DNA from: Enterococcaceae bacterium | Lineage (GTDB): Bacteria; Bacillota; Bacilli; Lactobacillales; Catellicoccaceae | Direction: 5' to 3' | NCBI GenBank assembly: GCA_030150665.1 | Contig: JASLFJ010000093.1 | Coordinates: forward strand, 1-6,700 | Length of the DNA: 6,700 nucleotides | Shown here: in pieces, positions 1 through 6,477 of the stretch | Layout: each line of letters opens with the position of its first letter | Numbering within the stretch: the stretch's first letter is position 1 | Program-made: the position numbers and the translations under genes | Notes under the pieces: generated by a model | What the model saw: the letters and a program-made list of their open reading frames with translations, nothing else | Told to the model about the DNA's origin: nothing | Database searches by the model: none

Positions 1-570
1 ATGATGGTTGTAACATACATAAAGCTCATCAAAAACTTCTTGATGATACATCTCAACAGCCATCTGAACAATTCGTCTTACTTCATCAAATGAGGGTTGA
101 TCACTTAATCCACGAAGCTCATAGGCAATCGGTACATTGCGAGCTTTAAAAAAATCAATACCTGTACCACCGATCATTAAACATACATAATCTTTATCAG
201 CCTGTTTATCTTGTTCTAAAAGAGATAAAACATGTTTACATACAGTACTATTATATCCTCCCGCAAGACCTTTATCTGAAGTAATCACTAAATATCCTGT
301 TTTCTTAACATCTCTAGGTAGCAATAATTCATGGTATAAATCTTCTTCATAAACATCAATTTCATCCACATCATCTAATGCAACAAGTTCTGTCGCGATT
401 AAATGGGTTAATACTTCACGAACTTTTCCTGCATATTGTTGAAATTGACGAGAAAATTGTTCAGAGCGAGCTAATTTGGCCCCTGAAACCATCTGCATTG
501 CATTAGTAATCTGACTTGTTTTTTTAGTCGATTGAATGCGACGCTTGATCTCAATTAATGAAGCTCCCAT
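1..570 (-). CDS. atpG: F1Fo ATP synthase gamma subunit, 3' part cut off by the left window edge
   Basis: The gamma subunit is the rotor shaft of F1; it turns inside the alpha3beta3 hexamer and links it to the c-ring. I translated this strand by hand: the ATG at 568-570 begins MGASLIEIKRRIQSTKKTSQ, followed by ITNAMQMVSGAKL, the typical N-terminal helix of the family. The conserved TSDKGLAGGYN segment lies at about residues 102-112 and a DQPSFDEVRR stretch further on. The frame is open to base 1, giving 190 complete codons of a protein usually about 290-310 residues long, so the C-terminal helix that packs against the N-terminal one is outside the window. The start is set by GGAGG at 577-581, six bases upstream, in the 15-base gap after the atpA stop. 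Position after atpA is the normal operon order; atpD and atpC should follow beyond the edge. Family identity is very secure. Confidence 0.97.
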   Translation of the reverse strand, partial: MGASLIEIKRRIQSTKKTSQITNAMQMVSGAKLARSEQFSRQFQQYAGKVREVLTHLIATELVALDDVDEIDVYEEDLYHELLLPRDVKKTGYLVITSDKGLAGGYNSTVCKHVLSLLEQDKQADKDYVCLMIGGTGIDFFKARNVPIAYELRGLSDQPSFDEVRRIVQMAVEMYHQEVFDELYVCYNHH

Positions 571-585
571 GATAACCCTCCTCTC

Positions 586-2130
586 TTAAGCATCAATAAT
601 AGCTTCTTTAATCGCTGTTGATGCTTTATTAGAACCTAATAATTCTTTACATGCTTGAATCGCTGCATCTAAATCCTCTGTATTTGGTAAATCTTTTGTT
701 GTTTTAATCGTCTCAAACAATTCTGGATGATTTTGTTCAATATAATCAAAGAGTTGTTGCTCAAATGATAAAATATCGGTAACAGGAATACTATCTAAAA
801 ATCCATGAGTTAACGCATATAAAATCACGACTTGTTTTTCAACAGCAAGTGGCTGATGAAGGCCTTGTTTTAAAATTTCCACAGTACGGCGACCTCGCCC
901 TAATTTTGCTTGAGTGGCTGCATCAAGATCTGAGCCAAATTGCGTAAAGGCTTCAAGTTCTCTATAACTTGCAAGATCAATTCGAAGCGTTCCTGCCACT
1001 TTTTTCATTGCTTTAATTTGTGCAGATCCTCCAACACGAGAAACCGAAAGTCCTGCGGCAACAGCCGGTCTGATTCCAGAATAAAACAAATCACTTTCTA
1101 AAAAGATTTGTCCATCAGTAATTGAAATAACGTTTGTTGGAATATAAGCTGAAATATCTCCTGCTTGGGTCTCTACAATCGGTAATGCCGTCATAGAACC
1201 ACCACCTAAAGCATCACTTAATTTAGCAGCACGCTCTAACAGACGAGAATGTAAGTAAAAGACATCTCCTGGATAAGCTTCACGTCCTGGAGGACGGCGC
1301 AATAGCAAGGAAATTTCCCGGTAAGCAGCGGCTTGTTTTGATAAATCATCATAAATAATTAAAACATGTTTTCCATCATACATAAATGCCTCACCCATTG
1401 CAGCACCTGCATACGGAGCAATATAAAGAAGGGGTGCTGGATGAGAAGCACTTGCCGTAACTACAATCGTATAATCCATTGCTCCGTGTTTTCTCAATGT
1501 TTCTACTTGAGCACGTACAGTGGATTCTTTTTGACCAATGGCTACATAAATACAAATCATATCTTGATCTTTTTGATTTAAAATAGTATCAATCGCAATC
1601 GATGTTTTTCCTGTTTTACGGTCACCAATAATCAACTCACGCTGTCCACGCCCAATAGGAACTAAAGCATCAATCGCTTTTAGTCCTGTTTGTAGTGGCT
1701 CATCAACAGATTTTCTTGCCATAACACCGGGTGCAGGATATTCTACTGGGCGGTACTGATCTGTCTCAATAGGTCCTAGTCCATCAACGGGTTGACCTAA
1801 AGCATTCACAACACGTCCAATCAAAGCTTCTCCTACAGGAACTTCCATAATCTTTCCTGTGCGTTTGACTTGATCTCCCTCACGAATCGATTCAAAATCT
1901 CCTAAAATTACAATTCCTACATCATTAGCTTCTAAATTTTGTGCCATCCCGTAAGCACCATTTTCAAATATGAGTAACTCACCTGACATAACATTATCTA
2001 AACCATAAGCTCTAGCAATACCATCACCAATATAAGTGACAATCCCAACTTCATCCATAACCAGTTGATCTTCGTATTGTTCGAGTTGCTTTTGGATGAC
2101 TGCACTTAATTCATCAATTTTTATACTCAT
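586..2130 (-). CDS. atpA: F1Fo ATP synthase alpha subunit
   Basis: The alpha subunit alternates with beta in the F1 hexamer; it binds nucleotide at non-catalytic sites and gives the arginine finger to the catalytic sites. The 514-residue product has the full family length (about 500-515). Visible landmarks are the N-terminal beta-barrel domain (about 25-95), the Walker A motif GDRKTGKT (169-176), the Walker B-like HVLIIYDDLSK (255-265), and the signature region PAVAAGLSVSRVGG (355-368) with the catalytic Arg at 365, then the C-terminal helical domain ending at 514. One oddity is Ala358, where the family signature usually has Asn or Asp (see findings). The ATG starts one base after the atpH stop; its ribosome site GGAGGT (2142-2147) lies inside the end of atpH, 11 bases upstream, suggesting coupled translation. 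It belongs to the atp operon. Confidence 0.99.
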   Translation of the reverse strand: MSIKIDELSAVIQKQLEQYEDQLVMDEVGIVTYIGDGIARAYGLDNVMSGELLIFENGAYGMAQNLEANDVGIVILGDFESIREGDQVKRTGKIMEVPVGEALIGRVVNALGQPVDGLGPIETDQYRPVEYPAPGVMARKSVDEPLQTGLKAIDALVPIGRGQRELIIGDRKTGKTSIAIDTILNQKDQDMICIYVAIGQKESTVRAQVETLRKHGAMDYTIVVTASASHPAPLLYIAPYAGAAMGEAFMYDGKHVLIIYDDLSKQAAAYREISLLLRRPPGREAYPGDVFYLHSRLLERAAKLSDALGGGSMTALPIVETQAGDISAYIPTNVISITDGQIFLESDLFYSGIRPAVAAGLSVSRVGGSAQIKAMKKVAGTLRIDLASYRELEAFTQFGSDLDAATQAKLGRGRRTVEILKQGLHQPLAVEKQVVILYALTHGFLDSIPVTDILSFEQQLFDYIEQNHPELFETIKTTKDLPNTEDLDAAIQACKELLGSNKASTAIKEAIIDA

Positions 2131-2131
2131 A

Positions 2132-2713
2132 TTACTTTCCCACCTCCATAAAATCTGATGATGATCGTTGTATTAATGTTTCATATAATTGGCTTAATTT
2201 TTGTTTCATCGTCCCATCAAGAACGTACCCATTAATATCAATACGTACGCCTCCTAAAACGCTAGGATCAATGTTAGATGTTAAATATACACGGTATGCA
2301 TTAAAATAAGCAGCTAACTTTTGTTCTAACTGTTCCTGCTGTTTTTGACTCAGCGTTACCGCACTTGTTACCGTCCCTCTTAAATACTGACGGTGTGCAT
2401 CATAAACAGATTGATAAGCTAAAGCAATCTCTGGAAGTAATGTCATTTGTTGATGATCCCAAAGTAGTTGCAATAATCTCTGACATAAAGGTACTGCTTG
2501 AGCACTAGATACTATATTATTCCATACTTGTTGTTTTTCTTTTTGCGTAATTGCTTGATGATTAAAAAAATCGATCAGGTCAGGATGATGCTTAAATAAA
2601 GTATTATAATCTTGTAATGCAGATTCAACTTCTTGAGCTTGGTTGTGCTTTAAGGCTACATGAAGTAATGCCTGAGCATAACGAGTTGCTTGTAAATTAC
2701 TGCTTATCATCAT
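2132..2713 (-). CDS. atpH: F1Fo ATP synthase delta subunit (OSCP-like)
   Basis: The delta subunit caps the F1 hexamer and connects it to the b-subunit stalk. The family is recognised from the N-terminal helical domain (RYAQALLHVALKHNQ, residues 11-25) and the typical C-terminal motif DPSVLGGVRIDINGYVLDGT (149-168), which ends in the sequence placing the subunit against the stalk. At 193 residues it is a little longer than the usual 175-182. The start overlaps the end of atpF by 17 bases. Two adjacent ATG codons are available (2711-2713 and 2708-2710); I keep the first because the weak site AAAGG (2724-2728) is 10 bases from it and 13 from the second. The overlap and the weak site suggest translation coupled to atpF. 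The stop lies one base before atpA. Confidence 0.97.
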   Translation of the reverse strand: MMISSNLQATRYAQALLHVALKHNQAQEVESALQDYNTLFKHHPDLIDFFNHQAITQKEKQQVWNNIVSSAQAVPLCQRLLQLLWDHQQMTLLPEIALAYQSVYDAHRQYLRGTVTSAVTLSQKQQEQLEQKLAAYFNAYRVYLTSNIDPSVLGGVRIDINGYVLDGTMKQKLSQLYETLIQRSSSDFMEVGK

Positions 2714-3224
2714 GACGATCTAACCTTTCTATAAAGGATTCTATCATATCCTCATGTTTTTCAGGGGTCAGCTCCTCTTGTAAAATTTTTCCAGCAAGTT
2801 CTACAGAAAGTGCGGCAATATCTGCTTGCAAGGCATGATATGCTTTTTCTGTCTCCGCCTGAATATTTTGTTCTGCTTGTTTTTGAATTTGTGATGCCCG
2901 TTCATAAGCTTCTTCTAAAACAGCTTGACTGTTTTTTTCAGAAAGTAACTTAGCCTGTACTAATACTTCTTGAGCTTCGCCTTGAGCTTCTGCTAAAGCT
3001 TTTTCACGCTTTTTTTCTAAACTGAGTGCATTTATTCGTGCTGCTTCTGCTTGATCAATATCATCAGAAATCTTTTTAGCACGCTCATTTAATACTTGAG
3101 CAATATTATCCCAAGCAAAATGTTTAATCAAAACAACTAGTAAAAGAAAAGATAGCGTTACAAAAAGAATTGTTCCATAAGCTGTACTTGGTTCAGCTTC
3201 TGCAATGAATAACCATTTGTTCAT
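2697..3224 (-). CDS. atpF: F1Fo ATP synthase b subunit
   Basis: The b subunit forms the peripheral stator stalk that holds F1 still while the rotor turns. The 175-residue protein shows the family plan: a short outside segment, one membrane helix (about 16-35, TILFVTLSFLLLVVLIKHFA), then the conserved W38 region and a long charged coiled coil rich in Ala, Glu, Lys and Gln (about 45-150), with a C-terminal end that meets delta. Length fits the family (about 155-175). The ATG at 3222-3224 has AAGGA (3235-3239) 10 bases upstream. It is separated from atpE by 102 bases that hold a terminator-like hairpin, the only large gap inside the operon, and it overlaps atpH by 17 bases. Only one b-type gene is seen, as is normal for non-photosynthetic bacteria. 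Confidence 0.98.
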   Translation of the reverse strand: MNKWLFIAEAEPSTAYGTILFVTLSFLLLVVLIKHFAWDNIAQVLNERAKKISDDIDQAEAARINALSLEKKREKALAEAQGEAQEVLVQAKLLSEKNSQAVLEEAYERASQIQKQAEQNIQAETEKAYHALQADIAALSVELAGKILQEELTPEKHEDMIESFIERLDRHDDKQ

Positions 3225-3261
3225 CTTTTACTCATCCTTTTCTTTTAAACGTTTATTGAAT

Positions 3262-3306
3262 AAAAAAAGGGGGCGGCAGTTTCGATCTGACCGACGCCCT
3301 CCCCCT
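3262..3306 (-). terminator. GC-rich terminator-like hairpin between atpE and atpF
   Basis: On the minus strand the sequence reads AGGGGGAGGGCG, then CGGTCAG, a seven-base loop, CTGCCG, CCCCC and seven T. The inner stem CGG-CAG/CTG-CCG pairs fully apart from one bulged U (3290). The outer G-rich arm can pair with the C-run in more than one register, for example three plus two G-C pairs around small bulges, then G-U and A-U pairs into the U-run. This is the form of an intrinsic terminator pointing in the direction of the operon. On the plus strand there is no T-run after the stem. Because six further atp genes must be transcribed through it, I infer partial termination or an RNA processing or stabilising element and not a full stop. 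Confidence 0.7.
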
Positions 3307-3326
3307 GCTTAAACTCCACACACAAA

Positions 3327-3539
3327 CTATTGGAATACTAAAATTAACGCAACAACCACACCTAAAATTGGAACCGCTTCAATCAGTCCAACACCGATAA
3401 ACATTGTACTTTTTAACTCTGAAGTAAGTTCTGGTTGGCGTGTCATAGATTCAATTGTTTTTGAAATTACTTTTCCATTTCCGTAAGCTGCTGCTATCGC
3501 AGATCCAAATACGGCAATCGCTGCTGCAATATAATTCAT
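3327..3539 (-). CDS. atpE: F1Fo ATP synthase c subunit (c-ring proteolipid)
   Basis: About ten copies of this hairpin protein form the rotor ring that carries protons through Fo. The 70-residue product has two membrane helices (about 3-26 and 45-68) joined by the polar loop RQPE (34-37) that touches gamma and epsilon. The carboxylate that binds the ion is Glu54 in GLIEAVPILG. It is followed by Ala-Val, without the Ser or Thr found next to the Glu in Na+-binding rings, so proton coupling is inferred. Helix 1 has A16-A18-G20-G22 where close relatives have four glycines (see findings). The ATG at 3537-3539 has a very strong site, GGAGGA (3548-3553), eight bases away in an AT-rich leader, which fits the need for high output. 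Stop codon is TAG. It follows atpB by 57 bases or less and precedes a terminator-like hairpin. Confidence 0.98.
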   Translation of the reverse strand: MNYIAAAIAVFGSAIAAAYGNGKVISKTIESMTRQPELTSELKSTMFIGVGLIEAVPILGVVVALILVFQ

Positions 3540-3547
3540 AATAAATT

Positions 3548-3586
3548 TCCTCCTATAATATCTTTATAAAGTAGTAATAATATCTT
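3548..3586 (-). promoter_or_regulatory. AT-rich leader and strong ribosome site of atpE
   Basis: The atpB-atpE gap holds a strong ribosome site (GGAGGA, minus strand, 3548-3553) preceded by an AU-rich stretch. In that stretch the ten bases ATAATATCTT (plus-strand sense) occur twice, at 3555-3564 and 3577-3586, exactly 22 bases apart, with the palindrome CTTTATAAAG (3562-3571) overlapping the first. An unstructured AU-rich leader in front of a strong site is what one expects for the highly translated c subunit. Whether the repeat has a role of its own is not known. Confidence 0.45.
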
Positions 3587-3595
3587 CTTGGGGTT

Positions 3596-4318
3596 TTATG
3601 ATTCATGTGCTTCTATTTTATGTGATAAATAAACCATAGATAAGGTCACAAAGATATAAGCTTGAATGGCACCAATAAAGATTGAAAAACCTTGCCAAAT
3701 CATCTCAAGTGGTAAGGCGAGGACAAAAGTAAAAATCCCTTTACTTTTTGCTAATTCTGCAATTAGTGACAGTAGTACTTCCCCTGCAAAAATATTCCCA
3801 TAAAGTCGCAGACCTAGTGTTAATACGTTAGTAAATTCCTCCATTACTTTAATCGGTACTAAAAAGGTAACAGGCTCTAAAAAATTATGTACAAAGTACT
3901 GCTTTACTCCCCATTTTTTAACACTAAAAAAGTTCGTTAAAATAATCATCATAAAGGCAAGTGATAACGTGACTAACGGATCTGCCGTTGGACTTTTCCA
4001 ATGTGATGTGTCTGTAGCATCTGTAATCTTTGTTACTAATCCTAAAATATTAGAAACTAAAACAAATAAAAAAGCAGTAAATGCTAAGAGGTGAAAATCA
4101 TTAACGTCTTTACTAGGCATATTTCCTGCAACAATATTTCGAGTAAAGTCAATAATCATCTCCAGCACATTTTGTTTCCCTTTAGGCTTTAACGTCATCT
4201 TTCGAGAACTCCAATAAACAAAAGCAAAAATCAAAAGACACGTTAATAAGATCATCAGACAAATAGTCACATCAAAGGCCAGTGGTCCAAGATAAATCAT
4301 GGGAGACTTTTCTTCCAT
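3596..4318 (-). CDS. atpB: F1Fo ATP synthase a subunit
   Basis: The a subunit provides the two proton half-channels against the c-ring. The key motif LGLRLYGNIFAGE is present (168-180 in the 240-residue form), with the essential Arg at 171 and Glu180 close by. Membrane helices can be seen at about 13-35, 77-97, 114-133, 147-158, 176-190 and 196-232. The N-terminal MEEKSP and the FWASRK-like segment SSRKMTLKPKGKQNVLE resemble lactic acid bacteria. The frame extends upstream to a GTG at 4325-4327 (243 residues), but I choose the ATG at 4316-4318: GGGGTGA (4324-4330) sits five bases before it, and the GTG is itself inside that ribosome site. It is the first gene of the operon; there is no atpI in front. 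Confidence 0.97.
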   Translation of the reverse strand: MEEKSPMIYLGPLAFDVTICLMILLTCLLIFAFVYWSSRKMTLKPKGKQNVLEMIIDFTRNIVAGNMPSKDVNDFHLLAFTAFLFVLVSNILGLVTKITDATDTSHWKSPTADPLVTLSLAFMMIILTNFFSVKKWGVKQYFVHNFLEPVTFLVPIKVMEEFTNVLTLGLRLYGNIFAGEVLLSLIAELAKSKGIFTFVLALPLEMIWQGFSIFIGAIQAYIFVTLSMVYLSHKIEAHES

Positions 4319-4323
4319 TCTTC

Positions 4324-4330
4324 TCACCCC
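4324..4330 (-). promoter_or_regulatory. Ribosome binding site that sets the atpB start
   Basis: GGGGTGA on the minus strand lies five bases before the ATG at 4318. It overlaps the GTG (4325-4327) that would give the longest reading frame, so the GTG is unlikely to be used as a start. Confidence 0.75.
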
Positions 4331-4371
4331 ATTTCGCTACACAAGCTATTTATCTTATAAAATAATTCTTT

Positions 4372-4400
4372 ATTTTACTAAGATAAATAAATATTGTGAA
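4372..4400 (-). promoter_or_regulatory. Predicted sigma-A promoter of the atp operon
   Basis: The minus strand has TTCACA (4395-4400, five of six matches to TTGACA), a 17-base spacer, and TAAAAT (4372-4377, five of six matches to TATAAT). Transcription would begin near 4365, giving a leader of about 46 bases before the atpB ATG. It lies downstream of the ezrA terminators and upstream of the first atp gene, where the operon promoter is expected. No clear operator or riboswitch is seen in the short leader. Confidence 0.7.
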
Positions 4401-4427
4401 ACTCCTCCCTATAATTCCTATCCTAGC

Positions 4428-4453
4428 AAAAAAAAACACTTTTGGAAAGAGTT
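4428..4453 (-). terminator. Possible second, weak terminator after ezrA
   Basis: On the minus strand the arms AACTCTTT and AAAGTGTT (4435-4453) pair with a single T-T mismatch around a CCA loop, and seven more T follow. The stem is mostly A-T, so it is weak alone, but it stands directly downstream of the main ezrA terminator and could act as a backup before the atp promoter. Confidence 0.4.
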
Positions 4454-4457
4454 ATGT

Positions 4458-4491
4458 AAAAAAAAGAAGAAAATGAATTCATTTTCTTCTT
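4458..4491 (-). terminator. Intrinsic terminator of ezrA
   Basis: Positions 4464-4491 form a perfect 28-base palindrome centred on GAATTC. On the minus strand it runs into a T-run (4458-4465, partly within the stem), the form of an intrinsic terminator. The ezrA stop codon (4490-4492) overlaps the foot of the stem. The stem is AT-rich, so its strength rests on length. There is no T-run for the plus strand direction. Confidence 0.85.
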
Positions 4492-6211
4492 AAATAACTT
4501 CTCTATGATTTCTATAAAATGCTTCAATACGATGATATGCACCGGGTTCTACTTTTTCAAGAGCTGTGCCAATTTCTTGCAAAGCTTCTTCATAGCGATA
4601 CTCATCATTAAACAACTCAAGACTACGATCCATTGCCTCACTTATCTCTTGAGATGTGTATCGATATCGATTCGCATACTGAAGTAATTGTTCAGTCAAT
4701 GCAGCACTATCTACTAAGGTTTGTGTTTTTTCATCTAACACATTAATATCATCTTGACAATAAGCAACCAGTTTATTAATTTCAGACATATCAATTCGAA
4801 TCTTATTTAGCTCTTTCGCTAAAGATTCCACACGATCTGTTGCTACAAAGAAAAATTCAAGATAATCTTTAGGAATTCCTGGCAGACGCTGTTTTTCAAC
4901 ATAACGCTTTAAATTTCTTAAGCGAAATTCAAATTCATCTACTTTTTTCTGTGCCTCTTTTTCACCTTTTCTTAATCTTTGCAAGCTATGATCCATCTCT
5001 ACTTGTTGTTGCTCAATATCTTCTAAAACACGATATATATCTTGATATAAAGTCTGAACATTAGAATAAATAGCCTCTTGATCTTCAATACGTTGGTTAG
5101 CACGATCATATTGCTTTTGTAATTCTTCCACATGAGTTTCAAAGCCACGTGCTAGTCCTAATTCATTATTACTTAACACATAGTTTTGAGATACATGGTC
5201 TAATTCTATCATTAGTTGACGATTATTTTTAAGGGTATGAGCTAAATACTCTGCAATATTTTTCTGATGATGTTCAACATAATCTTTGGCTTGAATTTCA
5301 AGTTCCATCGTTTCATATAATGTATCAATAGTCTCTTCTAAACGCTTATTCGTTAACGCAACTTCTTGAATATCAAGTCTTGAAAGACGTTCAATATTTT
5401 GTTGAATATCATGAGCTAATCGATCTAACTGAGTATCAATATCTTCACCAGGAAACTGAAAATGTTCACGCTTTAATATTCTATATCCTTCATCTAAATC
5501 TGCAAGCTGATCTGGAAATATTTTTTCTAATGTATGATAATGCTCTGGAATCTGTTGCATTAATTCATTGAGATCTTTTGTTTTTTCTTCAGCTTCTTGT
5601 AATATTTTTCCTGCTTCCATGGGATCGCCTGCTGTATTTAAAGCCATAAATTGTGTAAATAAAGCTTCAACATGTTTTGCTTGTTTATCAAGTTCAGAAA
5701 ATGCAGGACCTAAACTATCTTTTTCTTCTTTAAGGCGTGCGATAAGCTCATCATAAGCATCTAATGCTTCTTGAACTGCTAAAGAATTTCTTTCTTCACT
5801 TTCTCTTAATTCTTTAAGCCCCGCTCTAATTTTTGCAACTTTGCCTTCCATCTCAGATAATTGATCACTAACTTGATCTAAAGATTGTTTTACTTTCATA
5901 AATCTAAATGTTTCATTTAAATTTTCTACTTCAAACATCTTACTTTCTAACTCCGCAAATGATTCTGTAGATAACTTCATCCACTCTTCATTTAGCGTAC
6001 GAAACGCATTTTGACTTTGCCCGACTAAATGCATGTTCTTTACATCATCAATTTCTTCAATGACTGGCAAATCAAATAAATCAATTTTTCGTTTTTCTAA
6101 TTCATCTAAACGATCATTATTTTTTCGTCTCATCCATAATGAATACCCATAAAAAATAGCAATAATCACTACAATGACGACAAAAATAATTAATAATGTG
6201 TTTGAACTCAT
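4490..6211 (-). CDS. ezrA: Septation ring formation regulator EzrA
   Basis: EzrA is a membrane-anchored protein of Bacilli that binds FtsZ and keeps Z-rings from forming away from midcell, and also links division to cell wall synthesis. The 573-residue product fits the family length (about 560-575). It has a short outside end, one membrane helix (about 5-24), the basic stop RRK (28-30), then a cytoplasmic part made almost wholly of heptad-like coiled coils rich in Glu, Gln, Leu and Lys, as in the spectrin-like repeats of the family. The conserved QYANRYR patch (511-517), matching the QNR motif near the C-terminus, is present. The ATG at 6209-6211 is preceded by an unusually purine-rich site AGGTGGGGGAGAG. 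It has its own promoter and terminator, so it is a single-gene unit between the tRNA cluster and the atp operon. Confidence 0.95.
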   Translation of the reverse strand: MSSNTLLIIFVVIVVIIAIFYGYSLWMRRKNNDRLDELEKRKIDLFDLPVIEEIDDVKNMHLVGQSQNAFRTLNEEWMKLSTESFAELESKMFEVENLNETFRFMKVKQSLDQVSDQLSEMEGKVAKIRAGLKELRESEERNSLAVQEALDAYDELIARLKEEKDSLGPAFSELDKQAKHVEALFTQFMALNTAGDPMEAGKILQEAEEKTKDLNELMQQIPEHYHTLEKIFPDQLADLDEGYRILKREHFQFPGEDIDTQLDRLAHDIQQNIERLSRLDIQEVALTNKRLEETIDTLYETMELEIQAKDYVEHHQKNIAEYLAHTLKNNRQLMIELDHVSQNYVLSNNELGLARGFETHVEELQKQYDRANQRIEDQEAIYSNVQTLYQDIYRVLEDIEQQQVEMDHSLQRLRKGEKEAQKKVDEFEFRLRNLKRYVEKQRLPGIPKDYLEFFFVATDRVESLAKELNKIRIDMSEINKLVAYCQDDINVLDEKTQTLVDSAALTEQLLQYANRYRYTSQEISEAMDRSLELFNDEYRYEEALQEIGTALEKVEPGAYHRIEAFYRNHREVI

Positions 6212-6298
6212 ACTCTCTCCCCCACCTACAATAATCTATAGTTATCTCTATACCTCATATCTATATTAAAGCTTATCAACAATACTACTCACCATCAT

Positions 6299-6307
6299 AT
6301 TATAGCA
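6299..6307 (-). promoter_or_regulatory. Predicted extended -10 promoter of ezrA
   Basis: The minus strand reads TGCTATAAT: a perfect TATAAT (6299-6304) with the extended -10 dinucleotide TG one base upstream (6305-6307). No good -35 is seen at 16-18 bases, which is common when the extended -10 is present. Transcription would begin near 6292, about 80 bases before the ezrA ATG. The rest of the 187-base gap (6212-6398) holds only this leader, which is AT-rich with short TATAG repeats, and the tRNA terminator. Confidence 0.6.
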
Positions 6308-6340
6308 TAAAACATTCATTTTCACATTAAAAACCTTAAC

Positions 6341-6381
6341 AAAAAAATAAGACAGTAAATGCATATTACATTTACTGTCTT
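6341..6381 (-). terminator. Intrinsic terminator of the tRNA cluster
   Basis: A perfect 13-base-pair stem, AAGACAGTAAATG with CATTTACTGTCTT (6349-6381), encloses a seven-base loop and on the minus strand is followed by ATTTTTTT (6341-6348). It lies 18 bases after the last tRNA and separates the cluster from ezrA. Confidence 0.92.
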
Positions 6382-6398
6382 ACTACTCATCATATTAC

Positions 6399-6471
6399 TG
6401 CCGGCTAAAGGACTTGAACCCTCGACCCTCTGATTACAAATCAGATGCTCTACCAACTGAGCTAAGCCGGC
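6399..6471 (-). tRNA. tRNA-Thr(UGU)
   Basis: The 73-base minus-strand gene folds as a full cloverleaf. The acceptor stem is GCCGGCT with AGCCGGC and the discriminator is A. The D arm contains GCTCAGTTGGTAGAGC. The anticodon stem TCTGA/TCAGA encloses loop TTTGTAA, anticodon TGT, reading ACA. The T arm is GAGGG-TTCAAGT-CCTTT with two G-U pairs. No CCA is encoded after the discriminator. It is the last tRNA of the cluster, six bases after tRNA-Leu. Confidence 0.97.
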
Positions 6472-6477
6472 ATCTTA

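Noticed and set aside
1366..1581. A 71-codon plus-strand frame inside atpA
   Set aside because: Antisense shadow of a fully conserved gene; no ribosome site and no recognisable domain. The plus-strand frames at 4505-4687, 5380-5571 and 5568-5756 inside ezrA are rejected for the same reason.
3246..3255. Ten-base palindrome TAAACGTTTA upstream of atpF as an operator
   Set aside because: Short and AT-rich; no second copy or known binding motif supports a regulatory role.
4319..4327. GTG start at 4325-4327 adding three residues to AtpB
   Set aside because: The GTG is within the GGGGTGA ribosome site that serves the ATG at 4316-4318, and no other site precedes it.
4319..4489. Search for atpI in front of atpB
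   Set aside because: The gap is only 171 bases and is taken up by terminators and the promoter; no membrane protein frame is present. Its absence is common in lactic acid bacteria.
4299..4493. A 64-codon plus-strand frame spanning the atpB start, the atp promoter and the ezrA terminator
   Set aside because: No ribosome site, low-complexity lysine and serine rich product from the A-runs and terminators, and it runs antisense through well-supported regulatory sites.
6266..6298. A ten-codon upstream frame (two ATG, then a stop) in the ezrA leader
   Set aside because: Its ATG codons fall between the -10 box and the likely transcription start, so they would probably not be in the mRNA, and there is no ribosome site.
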